Source: Pseudomonadota bacterium
Lineage (GTDB): Bacteria; Pseudomonadota; Gammaproteobacteria; DASZBR01
Direction: 5' to 3'
NCBI GenBank assembly: GCA_021777765.1
Contig: JAJYDF010000001.1
Coordinates: forward strand, 77,151 to 141,150
Length of the DNA stretch: 64,000 bases
In this document: one piece after another, positions 45,041-55,508 of the stretch
Layout of the letters: the number at the start of each line of letters is the position of its first letter
How positions within the stretch are numbered: the first letter of the stretch is position 1
Translations under genes and position numbers: made by a program
Notes under the pieces: generated by a model
The model's input: the letters and a program-made list of their open reading frames with translations, nothing else
Told to the model about the DNA's origin: nothing
Database searches by the model: none

Positions 45041-47524
45041 ATGCAAAGATATCAGGCGCTTTTTACAGCAATGCATGAGAATCGTGAGGAAAAAATATTA
45101 ACAACTCTTTCCGCCTCAAATACATGCAGCTTATATCCTCATCAAAAAGAATCAATTTCTAAAATGTTATTTGCGTGGGCTAATGGTGTAGGGATTGGAT
45201 TGTTTGATGATATGGGCATGGGGAAGACATTAGAAATATTAATGACAATCAAATCATATAATCAATTTCCAGTGTTAATAAATTGTCCTGCTATTCTTAT
45301 GAAAAACTTTAAGAATGAGTTAATAAACAAGTGTGGTGTTACTGATTTAAATGTGAATATATATCATGGAAGTGCTAGGAAATTACCCGCAAATTTAGAC
45401 AGAAGTATTGTCATCACTAGTGTTGATACGCTTAAAAGTGAATTGAGAAATAAAGAAGATTCACAATTTAAACGAGCATGCGGTTATTTATTGCTGTCTA
45501 GTTTTTTGGGGTCAATAAAGGATATTGAAGACAAAGAATTAAGCGACTTAATAAGTCATGTACAATCACAATACTGTGAATTGATTAAAGATCCCATTAT
45601 ACAAGCTTCCAATGACGATGAAGAAGATAATGATTTTTTACAAGGGAAATCTAAAAGTGCTAAAAAATTAAAAAAAGTAAAATACAATATTATACGACTA
45701 CCTTCGGATACTGAATTAAAGCTCATAACAAAACATCATGGTCAACTTTCTATAAAGGCATTCGCCAAAATATTTCTGAGTAAATACTTATGGCATTGCT
45801 TGGAAAAAAATCAAATCATCGATCAATATGGTGCAATTAATGATGAGGAATCTGTCAATTGTGCATTAGAAATTATTGAGTCAGATCTATCATTCGCTAA
45901 GGCTGAATATAGTACTTACCTTTCGATAAAATTAGCGAATAACACGATATTAACTACAGCAAACTTTATTGGTTTAGTAAAAGAGCTAAGCAGGGGGTTC
46001 GCTTGGAAATTAATTTGTTCAGATGAGGCGCACAACGCAATTAAAAGAAATACGGTGCGCTATCGCTATATGCAGCATATTTTGCAAACAGCAGCCAGTC
46101 GCCGTATACCTCGAATATTGGCGACAGGCACACCTATAACAAATAATTATCAAGATATCTTTGATATCCATGATATGTTAAATCCTGGTAGCTTAGGATT
46201 GCGTAAAATTTTTCTGGATAGATTTAATAATATATTTAAAGTGGTTTTAGATAAGATTCATGATGAAGAATTAATGCTTAATGCAGCTAATATCATTCCC
46301 TATTTAAATGATGCTTATCAAAAATTAGTACAAATTGCGCAAGATTTAAAGAAAAGATCAGTAAGGCATCAGTGTGATGATTTGCAGGTTTTGGCAAATA
46401 TGAATCAATCGTCCAGTAATGGTTCGCATAAACGTATGCCGCGACGTGTACCCTTGCAATTAGAGTGGCACTTTTCTGATGAACAAATGAAAGTATTAAA
46501 AACATCTGAAAAATTTACTAAAGAAAACATAGAGCGTGCGTGTCGCGTATATTCATTTATTCATCCTGAAAAAGAGAAAGACGTTTCTGATAAGGACGCA
46601 ATCACGGGACTAGTGTTGTTACGTGAATTAGAGAAATTAACGTATCACCCCGTTTTAGTTTCTCATAAATATAAAAATAAATTTTATTCTTCAGGCTTAA
46701 ATAAATCTAGCGGTGATTCCTCAGAAGACTGTGAAGAATATGCTGAACCGTCAGCCAAGAATTCTTTAGATGGCTTTCAATTAAAAATGCAACTTATAAG
46801 AGATATTATTTCAAAAGAGTATGAGGGCAATATTGATTTATTTATTGCTGCACCAGGGCGTCTAAAAGCCATTATCGATCACACTATTACGGCGTTGAAT
46901 AAAAATGATCACTATAAAGTATTAATCCCAGTAAGTTCAATTCCGTTTGCGGCAATGATTCAAGTGACGATAGAAGAAAAAATTAAACAAGGTGCTATCT
47001 CTTCTAAAACTACACAACCATTAGTATTTATTGGTGCATTATCAGAAAGTCAGCGCGAGCAAAATAAAAATTATTTTAATAATGGAACTGATCACAGAGT
47101 ATGTATTTTATCAGCGGGAGCTGGTGGTGTGGGAATTTCTTTGTATGCAGATGAAGTTATCCCGGGAGATTCTTTATTGTCACCGGCAGCAATGCGGCAA
47201 GCTATCGCGCGAGCATTTCGCTTAGATAGTCCTCATGAGGAAATCACGGTTTGCGAATTGAAAGGAACCGATCCTTTTTCAATTAAAATTGAGCGGTTAT
47301 TAAAAAATAAATCAGATTGGATTGATTTCTTAGTGGATAAAGGTGAAAAAAATATTTTATGGCTGGTTGAACAATTAAAAAATTATTGCTTAACAAATCC
47401 CGATTATAATTCATCTGCTGACAATGAAAAGTTTTATAACCAACTGTTTGAATTTATTCGTCAGCAATTACTCAAATCTGCAATAACTACACCTCATCAA
47501 GCTCCCCTTCTCAAGCTGATATAG
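45041..47524 (+). CDS. SNF2-family helicase-like ATPase fragment
   Basis: The 827-residue frame holds the complete SNF2 motor. Walker A is FDDMGMGKTLEI (about 55-66), Walker B is SDEAHNAIK, and motif III is ATGTPITNNYQDIFDI. The C-terminal helicase lobe has SAGAGGVGISLYADE and the motif VI arginines in RQAIARAFRLDSPHEE. A long insert follows the first lobe's Walker A region (about 140-270). All motor motifs are kept, so if the fragment were translated it could still be an ATPase. The lack of a ribosome site at 45041 argues against translation. Its C-terminus is out of frame after the C-run. SNF2 ATPases move on DNA or chromatin. Confidence 0.75.
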   Translation: MQRYQALFTAMHENREEKILTTLSASNTCSLYPHQKESISKMLFAWANGVGIGLFDDMGMGKTLEILMTIKSYNQFPVLINCPAILMKNFKNELINKCGVTDLNVNIYHGSARKLPANLDRSIVITSVDTLKSELRNKEDSQFKRACGYLLLSSFLGSIKDIEDKELSDLISHVQSQYCELIKDPIIQASNDDEEDNDFLQGKSKSAKKLKKVKYNIIRLPSDTELKLITKHHGQLSIKAFAKIFLSKYLWHCLEKNQIIDQYGAINDEESVNCALEIIESDLSFAKAEYSTYLSIKLANNTILTTANFIGLVKELSRGFAWKLICSDEAHNAIKRNTVRYRYMQHILQTAASRRIPRILATGTPITNNYQDIFDIHDMLNPGSLGLRKIFLDRFNNIFKVVLDKIHDEELMLNAANIIPYLNDAYQKLVQIAQDLKKRSVRHQCDDLQVLANMNQSSSNGSHKRMPRRVPLQLEWHFSDEQMKVLKTSEKFTKENIERACRVYSFIHPEKEKDVSDKDAITGLVLLRELEKLTYHPVLVSHKYKNKFYSSGLNKSSGDSSEDCEEYAEPSAKNSLDGFQLKMQLIRDIISKEYEGNIDLFIAAPGRLKAIIDHTITALNKNDHYKVLIPVSSIPFAAMIQVTIEEKIKQGAISSKTTQPLVFIGALSESQREQNKNYFNNGTDHRVCILSAGAGGVGISLYADEVIPGDSLLSPAAMRQAIARAFRLDSPHEEITVCELKGTDPFSIKIERLLKNKSDWIDFLVDKGEKNILWLVEQLKNYCLTNPDYNSSADNEKFYNQLFEFIRQQLLKSAITTPHQAPLLKLI

Positions 47525-47595
47525 AAAAAACATTAATTCCTCCCGCCCCCTCACTTAGTTTACAAAACAATTCTTCAACACCTATACCAGTCGAT

Positions 47596-47823
47596 ATGTT
47601 AGTTAATAAGACTAGTGTTGATAAATGGAAAGTTATAGCTGAACATGGCAGAAAAGAAGATAGTGAGGTAGTGCAATATAAACGTGTCAGATTAGATCAA
47701 GTACATGGTACTTTGGCTCATGAGTCAGCAAAATCAGCACAAAAAAGGGATTCTTCTGCAATTGATGACGCACAAGAAGTAAAACAAGAGCAAAAAATAT
47801 ACAAACCAATGAGTAATTTATAA
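47596..47823 (+). CDS. C-terminal fragment of the SNF2 locus
   Basis: In the ancestral protein this reading (from about 47508) was the polar C-terminus, with QADIEKTLIPPAPSLSLQNN, a charged middle and the tail KQEQKIYKPMSNL. A hydrophilic disordered C-terminus with acidic and basic residues is what Dot/Icm secretion signals look like, so the frameshift would remove the export signal. Confidence 0.4.
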   Translation: MLVNKTSVDKWKVIAEHGRKEDSEVVQYKRVRLDQVHGTLAHESAKSAQKRDSSAIDDAQEVKQEQKIYKPMSNL

Positions 47824-47929
47824 TAATAACAGTACAATTTTTCCCCATTTGACCAATTGGTACGAATGGAAAAATTTGAGTACGATTGGGTACGAAAGAA
47901 AAATTTGTTACGATTCGTAAATTTAACGT

Positions 47930-48766
47930 CTAAAATAATGCTTCAAACGGTTCTTCGATATTATTTTCAAGTGCTATATCCATAGCGTTTATTCTCTGTT
48001 GTTCCAAATTCTTAAAATCCCATAAATCTCTATCCATTAATTGACTTAATTGCACGCTATTTAACGCATGTAAAATATTACTAGGTACTTTTGGGTTATC
48101 TGTTGCTAAATCTGCAATTAATTTTTTAACTTTTTTGCGCATCAAATTTTCTTGTGAACCACATAAATTACAAGGAATAATAGGAAATTGTTGTTCTTTG
48201 GCATACGCGATAATATCTTTTTCTTGGCAATAAGCGAGAGGGCGTATCACGATATGTTGTTTATTATCTGATAATAATTTAGGTGGCATCGATTTGATAT
48301 GACCATTATATAAAATCGACATTAACAATGTGGTAATTAAATCATCGCGGTGATGGCCTAAAGCAATTTTAGTAAAACCATTTTTTCTAGCGTAGGTATA
48401 AATATTGCCACGTCGTAAACGTGAACATAAAGAACAATACGTTTTACCTTCAGGAATTTTTTCTTTAACGATAGAATAAGTATCTCTACTTAAAATTTCA
48501 AACGGAATGTGCCGTTCGGTGAGCCAGGCACGTAAACCACTATCATCCCAACCAGGTTGACCTTGATCTAAAGTAAATGCCACAACATCAATTTTATTAT
48601 TAAAGCGTTTTTTTAAAAGATTTAATATACACAACATGGTAAATGAATCTTTACCACCAGAAAGACAAGCCATAACTTTGTCACCCGCCTGCAACATATT
48701 GTAATCAGCGATGGCTTTACCCGTGTAATGCAGTAATTTTTTTTCAATTTTCGATTCTATTTTCAT
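47930..48766 (-). CDS. ttcA: tRNA 2-thiocytidine synthetase TtcA
   Basis: The 278-residue protein has the PP-loop ATP-pyrophosphatase motif [12 protein letters not shown] (about 34-45), [13 protein letters not shown] with the first cysteine pair and [13 protein letters not shown] with the second. These are typical of TtcA, which makes 2-thiocytidine at position 32 of tRNA using an iron-sulfur cluster. The length and motif order fit well. Gene context is neutral, between the SNF2 locus and tkt. Confidence 0.95.
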   Translation of the reverse strand: MKIESKIEKKLLHYTGKAIADYNMLQAGDKVMACLSGGKDSFTMLCILNLLKKRFNNKIDVVAFTLDQGQPGWDDSGLRAWLTERHIPFEILSRDTYSIVKEKIPEGKTYCSLCSRLRRGNIYTYARKNGFTKIALGHHRDDLITTLLMSILYNGHIKSMPPKLLSDNKQHIVIRPLAYCQEKDIIAYAKEQQFPIIPCNLCGSQENLMRKKVKKLIADLATDNPKVPSNILHALNSVQLSQLMDRDLWDFKNLEQQRINAMDIALENNIEEPFEALF

Positions 48767-48872
48767 TGGTCTCTCATGGTTGGCAAAAAATATATTTTAA
48801 CATTATAAAAGCAGAATTTTATTGTTTCATTAATTTTTATCATCAATTACGTGTGATCCGCAGAACTCTTGT

Positions 48873-48878
48873 TATAAT
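48873..48878 (+). promoter_or_regulatory. Candidate -10 box of tkt
   Basis: A perfect TATAAT stands 46 bases before the tkt start, preceded by TG-like sequence (cttgttataat). No good -35 hexamer is visible at 17 bases. Confidence 0.4.
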
Positions 48879-48923
48879 GTGCAATTTTTAACGCCAATCT
48901 AACAACAGCGGAGAATCAGTGAT

Positions 48924-50918
48924 ATGACCACACGTCGAGAATTAGCCAATGCGATACGCGTATTAAGTATGGATGCTGTTCAAAAAGCCAACTCAGGTCA
49001 TCCTGGAATGCCAATGGGCATGGCTGATATCGCTGAAGTCTTGTGGAATGATTTTTTAACACATAATCCATCGAATCCGCATTGGTTAAATCGTGATCGT
49101 TTTATTTTATCTAATGGTCACGGCTCTATGTTGCAATATGCATTATTGCATTTAACGGGTTATGACTTATCCATCGAAGATATCAAACAATTCCGACAAT
49201 TACATTCTAAAACACCGGGTCATCCGGAATTTGGTTATACGCCTGGTATTGAAACAACCACTGGTCCATTAGGGCAGGGCATTGCACACGGTGTTGGTAT
49301 GGCCATTGCGGAACGTGCGTTAGCCACACAATTTAATCGTGAAAATTTTAATATTATTGATCATTTCACTTATGTTTTTATGGGTGATGGCTGCATGATG
49401 GAAGGAATTTCACATGAAGTTTGTTCGTTAGCCGGCACATTAAAATTAGGTAAATTAATTGCATTTTGGGACGATAACGAAATTTCTATCGATGGTCATG
49501 TGAGTGGTTGGTTTACAGATAATACACCACAACGATTTTTAGCTTATGGTTGGCATGTCATAGAAAATGTTGATGGGCATAATCCAGATGCAATATCTGC
49601 CGCTATTAAATCAGCGCGCGAAATTACAGATAAACCCACATTAATTTGCTGTAAAACAATTATTGCGTATGGGGCACCTCATGCCGCTGGTACACATGAT
49701 GCGCATGGCGCTGCATTGGGTGAACAAGAAGTTGAAGCGACTCGAAAAAATTTAGGTTGGAATTATCCGCCATTTGTTATTCCTGAAAATATTTATTCAG
49801 CATGGAATGCAACAGAAAAGGGCGCTCATGCTGAAAAAAATTGGCAGAAATTATTTGATGATTATCAAAAAGAATATCCTGATTTAGCTAAAGAATTATT
49901 ACGACGTATTAATGGCGCATTACCAGAATCATTTTCACATCATATGCAACAATTTATTGAACAAACACAACATAAAAATGAATCGATTGCCACGAGAAAA
50001 GCATCGCAAAATAGTTTAAATGTTCTCGCACAACAATTACCTGAATTAATTGGTGGGTCTGCTGATTTAACAGGTTCTAATTTAACTTTATGGACTGGTG
50101 CAAAAACATTATCAGCTGAAAATACCGGCGGAAATTATATTTATTATGGCGTTCGTGAATTTGGAATGTCAGCGATCATGTGTGGTATTGCCTTGCACGG
50201 TGGATTTATTCCATTTGGTGGCACTTTCCTCACCTTTGTAGATTATGCAAAAAATGCAGTGCGCATGGCAGCCTTAATGAAACAAAGAGTTATTTTTGTT
50301 TATACACATGATTCAATTGGACTGGGTGAAGATGGCCCAACGCATCAACCAGTAGAACATATTGGTATGTTGCGATTAACGCCACAATTATCTTTATGGC
50401 GTCCTTGTGATGCTGTTGAATCTGCAGTGGCATGGCAAATGGCTATTGAACGTCATGATGGACCTACGTGTTTATTATTTTCACGACAAGCATTACCACA
50501 ACAAACGCGCGATGATCAAACTTTAAATAATATTAAAAAAGGTGGATATATTTTGCAGGATTGTGAAGGACAAGCTGATGCCATTTTAATTGCAACAGGA
50601 TCGGAAGTGAGTTTGGCGGTGGAAGCAGCGAAAGTATTAACAGAAAAAGGTAAAAAAATACGCATCGTATCTATGCCATCGACCGATGTTTTTGATCATC
50701 AATCGGAGCAATATCGAGACACTGTTTTACCAAAAAATATCACTGCACGTATCGCAATTGAAGCTGGTGCAAAAGACATTTGGTATAAATATGTTGGATT
50801 TAATGGTAAAATAATCGGCTTAAATCGCTTTGGTGAATCAGCGCCAGCGGCAAAAGTTTATCAGGCGTTAGGAATTACAAAAGAAGCAATTGTTGAAGCG
50901 GTAATGGGAATAATTTGA
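48924..50918 (+). CDS. tkt: Transketolase
   Basis: The 664-residue protein is a full-length transketolase of the pentose phosphate pathway, using thiamine diphosphate. Diagnostic segments are [21 protein letters not shown] near the N-terminus, the ThDP motif [12 protein letters not shown] to DDNEISIDG and the mid-protein [14 protein letters not shown]. The C-terminal domain is also intact. Its neighbour gap follows after 51 bases, an arrangement common in Legionella and Coxiella, where pgk usually comes next; here hemA does. Confidence 0.97.
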   Translation: MTTRRELANAIRVLSMDAVQKANSGHPGMPMGMADIAEVLWNDFLTHNPSNPHWLNRDRFILSNGHGSMLQYALLHLTGYDLSIEDIKQFRQLHSKTPGHPEFGYTPGIETTTGPLGQGIAHGVGMAIAERALATQFNRENFNIIDHFTYVFMGDGCMMEGISHEVCSLAGTLKLGKLIAFWDDNEISIDGHVSGWFTDNTPQRFLAYGWHVIENVDGHNPDAISAAIKSAREITDKPTLICCKTIIAYGAPHAAGTHDAHGAALGEQEVEATRKNLGWNYPPFVIPENIYSAWNATEKGAHAEKNWQKLFDDYQKEYPDLAKELLRRINGALPESFSHHMQQFIEQTQHKNESIATRKASQNSLNVLAQQLPELIGGSADLTGSNLTLWTGAKTLSAENTGGNYIYYGVREFGMSAIMCGIALHGGFIPFGGTFLTFVDYAKNAVRMAALMKQRVIFVYTHDSIGLGEDGPTHQPVEHIGMLRLTPQLSLWRPCDAVESAVAWQMAIERHDGPTCLLFSRQALPQQTRDDQTLNNIKKGGYILQDCEGQADAILIATGSEVSLAVEAAKVLTEKGKKIRIVSMPSTDVFDHQSEQYRDTVLPKNITARIAIEAGAKDIWYKYVGFNGKIIGLNRFGESAPAAKVYQALGITKEAIVEAVMGII

Positions 50919-50969
50919 AAGTAGGAAAAGGCAGGATTAATTAATAATGAATTTTATTAAGGAAACTCT

Positions 50970-51983
50970 ATGACAATCAAAGTCGCAATTAATGGTTATG
51001 GCAGAATTGGTCGCAATATTTTACGTGCTTGTTACGAAGCAAAACGTAACAAAGAAATTCAAATTGTTGCTGTAAATGATTTAGGTGACGTAAATACCAA
51101 TGTCCATTTAACAAAATATGATTCAACACACGGACGATTTCCTGGTGAAATATCTGCTGTTGAAGGCGCAATGAAAATTAATGGCGATATTATTAAAGTT
51201 TACGCAGAACGTGATCCCAGTAAATTACCTTGGAAAGAATTAGGTGTTGATGTGGTTTTTGAATGTACTGGATTATTTACTTCAAAAGAAAAAGCCAGCG
51301 TACATTTAACAGCAGGTGCCAAAAAAGTGATTATTTCTGCGCCTGGTGGTAAAGATGTTGATGCCACAATTGTCTATGGCGTCAATCAAAATACCTTAAA
51401 AGCATCACATACGGTTATTTCAAATGCATCATGTACTACAAATTGTTTAGCACCTCTTGCAAAGGTGTTACATGAAAAAGTGGGTATTGAACAAGGCTTA
51501 ATGACAACCATTCATGCTTACACCAATGATCAATTATTAGTTGATTCAGCGCATAGCGATTTGCATCGTGCACGATCTGCAACACAATCCATGATTCCAA
51601 CTAAAACAGGTGCAGCAAGTGCCATTGGTTTGGTTTTGCCTGATTTAAATGGCAAATTAGATGGATTAGCAATTCGCGTGCCAGTATTAAATGTTTCAAT
51701 TGTTGATTTAGTATTTACTGCGAAACGTGAAACCACTGTCGATGAAATCAATCAAATAATGCATGCTGCAGCAGAATCCCCCGAATTAAAAGGCATTTTA
51801 ATCTATAATAATGAACCATTAGTTTCTGTTGATTTTAATCATAATCCAGCATCCTCTATTTTTGATGCAACTCAAACTAAAGTCATTGGAAAAATGGTTA
51901 AAGCGATGGCTTGGTATGACAATGAATGGGGCTTTTCTAATAGAATGTTGGATACAGCAGTGGCGTTTATGAATGCAAAATAA
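50970..51983 (+). CDS. gap: Glyceraldehyde-3-phosphate dehydrogenase
   Basis: The 337-residue protein has the NAD-binding start [18 protein letters not shown] and the catalytic cysteine in [15 protein letters not shown] (about residue 154). The catalytic His region and the C-terminal [13 protein letters not shown] are intact. It catalyses the phosphorylating oxidation of glyceraldehyde-3-phosphate in glycolysis and the reverse in gluconeogenesis. A ribosome site (aagga) precedes the ATG. Probably cotranscribed with tkt. Confidence 0.97.
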   Translation: MTIKVAINGYGRIGRNILRACYEAKRNKEIQIVAVNDLGDVNTNVHLTKYDSTHGRFPGEISAVEGAMKINGDIIKVYAERDPSKLPWKELGVDVVFECTGLFTSKEKASVHLTAGAKKVIISAPGGKDVDATIVYGVNQNTLKASHTVISNASCTTNCLAPLAKVLHEKVGIEQGLMTTIHAYTNDQLLVDSAHSDLHRARSATQSMIPTKTGAASAIGLVLPDLNGKLDGLAIRVPVLNVSIVDLVFTAKRETTVDEINQIMHAAAESPELKGILIYNNEPLVSVDFNHNPASSIFDATQTKVIGKMVKAMAWYDNEWGFSNRMLDTAVAFMNAK

Positions 51984-52023
51984 CCCTTGTAGTGTCATCA
52001 ACGCACGTGATGTACATGAATGA

Positions 52024-52193
52024 TGTCATCCCCGCACGCGCAGAATGTGAAAAGAATATTAAGCTATCAAGCGGGGATCCATAGCCCAAAATTGAAAAGT
52101 ATGAAAGTAGTTTTTTTAGATTAAATAAATTGTAATAGATTCCCGCTTGATATCTCATTATGTTCGCTGATTACTGTGCAAACGGGAATGACA
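52024..52193. repeat. Palindrome-ended intergenic element
   Basis: The ends tgtcatccccg and cgggaatgaca are near-perfect inverted repeats, 170 bases apart. Inside, cagcgggga-like and tcccgcttgatat sequences pair in nested fashion. This matches the general form of gtcat-cccc-gcggggatcc repeats widespread in Proteobacteria. It lies between gap and hemA. Confidence 0.65.
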
Positions 52194-52209
52194 ATAAAGA
52201 AGAGAAAAT

Positions 52210-53454
52210 ATGGCATTAATAGCATGTGGTATTAATTACAAAACAGCCGATCTTAAATTAAGAGAACGGCTGGCTATCACGCCTGAAAAATTATCACCTA
52301 CCTTAAATCATTTAATTCAACATAAAGAAATCAAAGAAGCTGCGATTTTATCTACCTGTAATCGCACCGAAATTTATTGTGCAGCCAATAAAAATATCAT
52401 TTTATTAGATTGGTTGAGCCAGTATCATCAAATTTCAGCCAATGAATTGCAACCGCATTATTATCAATATCACGATCACGCGGTATTTAAACATGCACTA
52501 CGTGTTGCTAGTGGCTTAGATTCAATGATTTTGGGTGAACCAGAAATATTCGGCCAAATGAAAAATGCTGTTGCTAGTGCAGAACAAGTAGGTACTGTAG
52601 GTAAACGATTAAAACAATTATTTTCTGCTGTTTTTTCAGCGAGTAAAACGGTTAGAACACAAACAGCGATAGGTGTCAGTCCATTAACTATTTCCACAAT
52701 CACCACCACGATTGCAAAGCGTATTTTTGCTGATTTAGCAAAGTGTAAAGTTTTATGTATCGGCGCAGGTGATACGATTAACATGGTGGCACAACATCTG
52801 GTTAAACAGGATGTCACGCAATTAGTTATTGCCAATCGAACGAAATCTAGAGCACAACAATTAGCCAATAAATTTAATGCAACCGCAATTTCATTAAATG
52901 ATTTATCCGATAATTTATCCCAAGCAGATATCATTATTGCAGCAACTTTAAGTGAATTACCTATTTTAGGAAAAGGTGTTATCGAATCCGCGTTAAAAAA
53001 GCGTAAACATAAACCTATTTTAATTATCGATTTAGCTGTACCTCGTAATATCGAAGCACAAATTGCACAATTAAATGATGTTTATTTATATACACTTGAT
53101 GATTTCCAACGTTTTATTCTGGAAAACAAAGACAAGCGTGAATTAGCCGCGCAACAAGCAGAGAATATTATTGATTTGCAAACGACATATTTTATGAAAT
53201 CTCAAAAATTACGATTGGCTGCTGCTACCATTCGATCTTATCGAGAAAAAATGCAAAATTTACGCGATCAAGAGCTTAAAAAAGCAATGCAACGGGTGAG
53301 TAACGGGGAAAATCCACAGCAAATTTTGCATCAATTTTCTGAATCTTTATTAAATAAATTATTACATCAACCCACCATGCAGTTACGCCGCGCAGCTTTG
53401 GAAGATCAAACAGAATTGTTTTCGCTGGCAAGAGAAATGTTTGATGTAGATTAA
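52210..53454 (+). CDS. hemA: Glutamyl-tRNA reductase
   Basis: The 414-residue protein makes glutamate-1-semialdehyde from glutamyl-tRNA, the first step of tetrapyrrole synthesis by the C5 route. It opens with LIACGINYKTADLKLRERLA and has the catalytic cysteine in ILSTCNRTEIYC (about residue 50). LRVASGLDSMILGEPEI and the NADPH-binding VLCIGAGDTINMVA follow, then the C-terminal helical dimerisation domain. In many relatives prfA and prmC follow hemA directly; here the broken J-domain/ankyrin gene is inserted between hemA and prfA. Confidence 0.97.
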   Translation: MALIACGINYKTADLKLRERLAITPEKLSPTLNHLIQHKEIKEAAILSTCNRTEIYCAANKNIILLDWLSQYHQISANELQPHYYQYHDHAVFKHALRVASGLDSMILGEPEIFGQMKNAVASAEQVGTVGKRLKQLFSAVFSASKTVRTQTAIGVSPLTISTITTTIAKRIFADLAKCKVLCIGAGDTINMVAQHLVKQDVTQLVIANRTKSRAQQLANKFNATAISLNDLSDNLSQADIIIAATLSELPILGKGVIESALKKRKHKPILIIDLAVPRNIEAQIAQLNDVYLYTLDDFQRFILENKDKRELAAQQAENIIDLQTTYFMKSQKLRLAAATIRSYREKMQNLRDQELKKAMQRVSNGENPQQILHQFSESLLNKLLHQPTMQLRRAALEDQTELFSLAREMFDVD

Positions 53455-53709
53455 TCGAATTGTACCTGTTGATATTTAAATTCAATCATCCATTTGAAAA
53501 TTGTAACCTGGACAAAGGAGTGCAACGACGTATCCGGGATTCTACCTAGCCAAATTTTGCCAACTTGCTTTGCGTCTCTCATTAATAATGGCTTACGGTC
53601 AGGTGCATCCTATCTGTTTAATAAAAAAGGTATACAAGCTCTTTGCATGATAAATATCTCATCAATTCCTCTTCTCTCAGTTTTAATAGGTTGTTTTAGT
53701 CAAATCCAT

Positions 53710-53731
53710 AAAAAAGAACCGGTTCTTTTTT
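53710..53731. terminator. Bidirectional intrinsic terminator
   Basis: The perfect palindrome aaaaaagaacc-ggttctttttt has T-runs on both strands and sits between hemA (plus) and the J-domain/ankyrin locus (minus). The 255 bases between hemA and it contain no convincing gene. Confidence 0.75.
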
Positions 53732-53763
53732 ATTGTTAGATTGGTGTGGTATTGGTGATGAAT

Positions 53764-54078
53764 TTATAGAGAGGGAGCAGGTCTTTTTTTATCTAGTAAT
53801 CTTTTGTTATTTTTTTCTAGTGTCTGAGCAAACAAATTAACAATTTCCTGATTAGTCGATAAGCTGGTTAAAGCGCAGTGATAGGGATTATCTTTAGTGA
53901 TAAATATATCGCAACCTTTTTCAAGTAAATACTCTACAAATGGTTGTTTATTGAGAGCAGTCGCTTTTGATAGTAATGCAAAGCCAATTTTAGGATCTGC
54001 AATATTCTGTGCGGAATATTTGCTGAATTTTTCTTGAAACAATTCTAGTTCATCTGCTTCGATGTGTTTAATAAGCAA
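53764..54078 (-). CDS. C-terminal fragment of the J-domain/ankyrin locus
   Basis: The frame (nominal TTG start at 54078; coding sequence extends upstream to about 54178) contains one more ankyrin-like unit, LLSKATALNKQPFVEYLLEK and ITKDNPYHCALTSL. It ends in a basic, proline-rich tail, NNKRLLDKKRPAPSL. Confidence 0.45.
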   Translation of the reverse strand: MLIKHIEADELELFQEKFSKYSAQNIADPKIGFALLSKATALNKQPFVEYLLEKGCDIFITKDNPYHCALTSLSTNQEIVNLFAQTLEKNNKRLLDKKRPAPSL

Positions 54079-54154
54079 ATTTAATCTATCTGATTGTGTG
54101 TCATTGTTTTGATTGGGTTGATTAAAAATACTGAAATTAGATAATAGCGATAAG

Positions 54155-54520
54155 CTATTGGTAGTGTTTGGGGCGCTGTTTTTTTTGGATTTGTTCTGCT
54201 GCTAATTGAGTTAATTGTTGAAATTTATTTTTTAATTTATCATCTTGCGTTATCTGTTCTGGGGTTTGACCATTTTTATTTTTTGCGGCAAGTAGATCGC
54301 CCAACATTTTATAAGCCTCTAATTGGTATTTTTCTAGTAAATAATGTTCAAAAAATTCTACAAAATGAAGTTTTGATTTACTTTTATTTTTCTTATTATC
54401 TCTTTCTGCAATAATGTGTAAACAATTATTTTGTTGGCCATCTTTAAAAAAACAGCTTGAGGAGATAAATCGAGTAGTTGTCGCCATATTGACTTTGTTT
54501 GATTTAAATGAAGCAAGCAA
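54155..54520 (-). CDS. Frameshifted middle fragment of the J-domain/ankyrin locus
   Basis: Meaningful sequence runs from about 54450 (FFKDGQQNNCLHIIAERD) through an ankyrin-like LLAAKNKNGQTPEQIT to EQIQKK, where the eight-base run ends the frame. The nominal start at 54520 lies in a shifted region. Confidence 0.45.
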   Translation of the reverse strand: MLASFKSNKVNMATTTRFISSSCFFKDGQQNNCLHIIAERDNKKNKSKSKLHFVEFFEHYLLEKYQLEAYKMLGDLLAAKNKNGQTPEQITQDDKLKNKFQQLTQLAAEQIQKKQRPKHYQ

Positions 54521-55470
54521 TGTGCAATCGTAATTTGAAATATTTTTGCATATTGATCAGCGCTCAAATAATCTTTCATTTGAGGAGTAGCCATATAGAT
54601 TAAAGATTCTGCCAGGAGCTCTAGTGCGTTATTTTTTGCAAAATATTCAATATCATTATAAGAAGGTAGTAAGTGTAATGGAATGAGCATATTAAAAATA
54701 GAAACTATTGTTTCTTGTACTCTTTTAAACTTTCGTCCGCGAATATTGCAATCAGCCAAGGCTATAAAGGGTGTGTCATTATCTTCATCATGTGGAACGA
54801 ATGAATAACCCAATGAAAGTAGTGTGTTTAAATCTTTTAATCCATTAATGTGATAACTCCTTCGAATCATGGAATGGATAATTTTACCGGGATTGTGTCT
54901 ATCAAAATAGGCTTTTAAACCGGGTGGATTTAGATGTAACAATGTATCGATGGCTTCAAATAAATCGGCGCCGTAAGTCACAAATTGATCAACAATTTTA
55001 AATATTAAGTTTTTTGGAGTATATTTCAGTGCATCTATTAGCCCACTTGTTAATATACTTTTTTTATTTCTTTCTGGTATATAAATCTTACTATTACAAC
55101 CATATTGAATTTGTTGTTCTAATTTGTTTATTAATAAGTCAATAATTTCTTTGTTGAAATGAAGAAAAGCGATAGGAATAGTTTTTAAATCATTAATAGA
55201 TATCAAGTTACCACATCTATCTCTTTCTACTTCTTTAGTGTCAATGTCAAAATTTAAATCTAATAAACATCGAACAACACTGGTGTTGCCATTAATAATG
55301 GCTATTTCTAAGGCGTTTATTTTATATCCACCATTGTATGGCAGGGTCGTATGCACGTAATTAAAACCTGAATGTTCAGCCAATGCTGCACGTACACCAT
55401 TAAGATCATTGTTTTTCGCAGCAGTTAATAAAGGTGTCAAAATTTGTGTGTAATCGATTAATGGAACCAA
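54358..55470 (-). CDS. Ankyrin-repeat fragment of the J-domain/ankyrin locus
   Basis: The 370-codon frame contains ankyrin units such as LTAAKNNDLNGVRAALAEHS and NALEIAIINGNTSVVRCLLD near its start, then more divergent helical repeats. The in-frame coding sequence extends upstream of 55470 to 55537 without an ATG, meaning that the nominal start is internal. The last 25 residues after the run at 54446-54452 are out of frame. Confidence 0.6.
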   Translation of the reverse strand: MVPLIDYTQILTPLLTAAKNNDLNGVRAALAEHSGFNYVHTTLPYNGGYKINALEIAIINGNTSVVRCLLDLNFDIDTKEVERDRCGNLISINDLKTIPIAFLHFNKEIIDLLINKLEQQIQYGCNSKIYIPERNKKSILTSGLIDALKYTPKNLIFKIVDQFVTYGADLFEAIDTLLHLNPPGLKAYFDRHNPGKIIHSMIRRSYHINGLKDLNTLLSLGYSFVPHDEDNDTPFIALADCNIRGRKFKRVQETIVSIFNMLIPLHLLPSYNDIEYFAKNNALELLAESLIYMATPQMKDYLSADQYAKIFQITIAHCLLHLNQTKSIWRQLLDLSPQAVFLKMANKIIVYTLLQKEIIRKIKVNQNFIL

Positions 55471-55508
55471 AGTAGAAAATATAGATGGTTTAACATCTTC
55501 AGGTAAAT

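Larger units (their letters stand above)
43332..47823 (+). pseudogene. Broken gene for a SNF2-family helicase-like protein (about 1490 codons in ancestor)
   Basis: Five consecutive open frames join into one protein if four lesions are repaired. An in-frame TAG at 43737-43739 is followed 12 bases later by the next opening in the same frame. A one-base surplus in a T-run (44238-44243) divides VATPVF from LQQLGQVVLKH. A perfect 10-base tandem duplication (44991-45010) shifts the frame before NYEKINFSDMQRYQ. A one-base loss in a C-run (47504-47507) cuts off the tail QADIEKTLIPPAPSLSL to KPMSNL. Repairing them gives a continuous coding sequence with an N-terminal unknown part and a C-terminal SNF2 motor. 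A PmrA box stands upstream. The stepwise lesions indicate a decaying effector gene. Confidence 0.8.

Noticed and set aside
53494..53739. 81-codon plus-strand frame after hemA
   Set aside because: TTG start without a ribosome site, no family resemblance, and it runs into the terminator palindrome.
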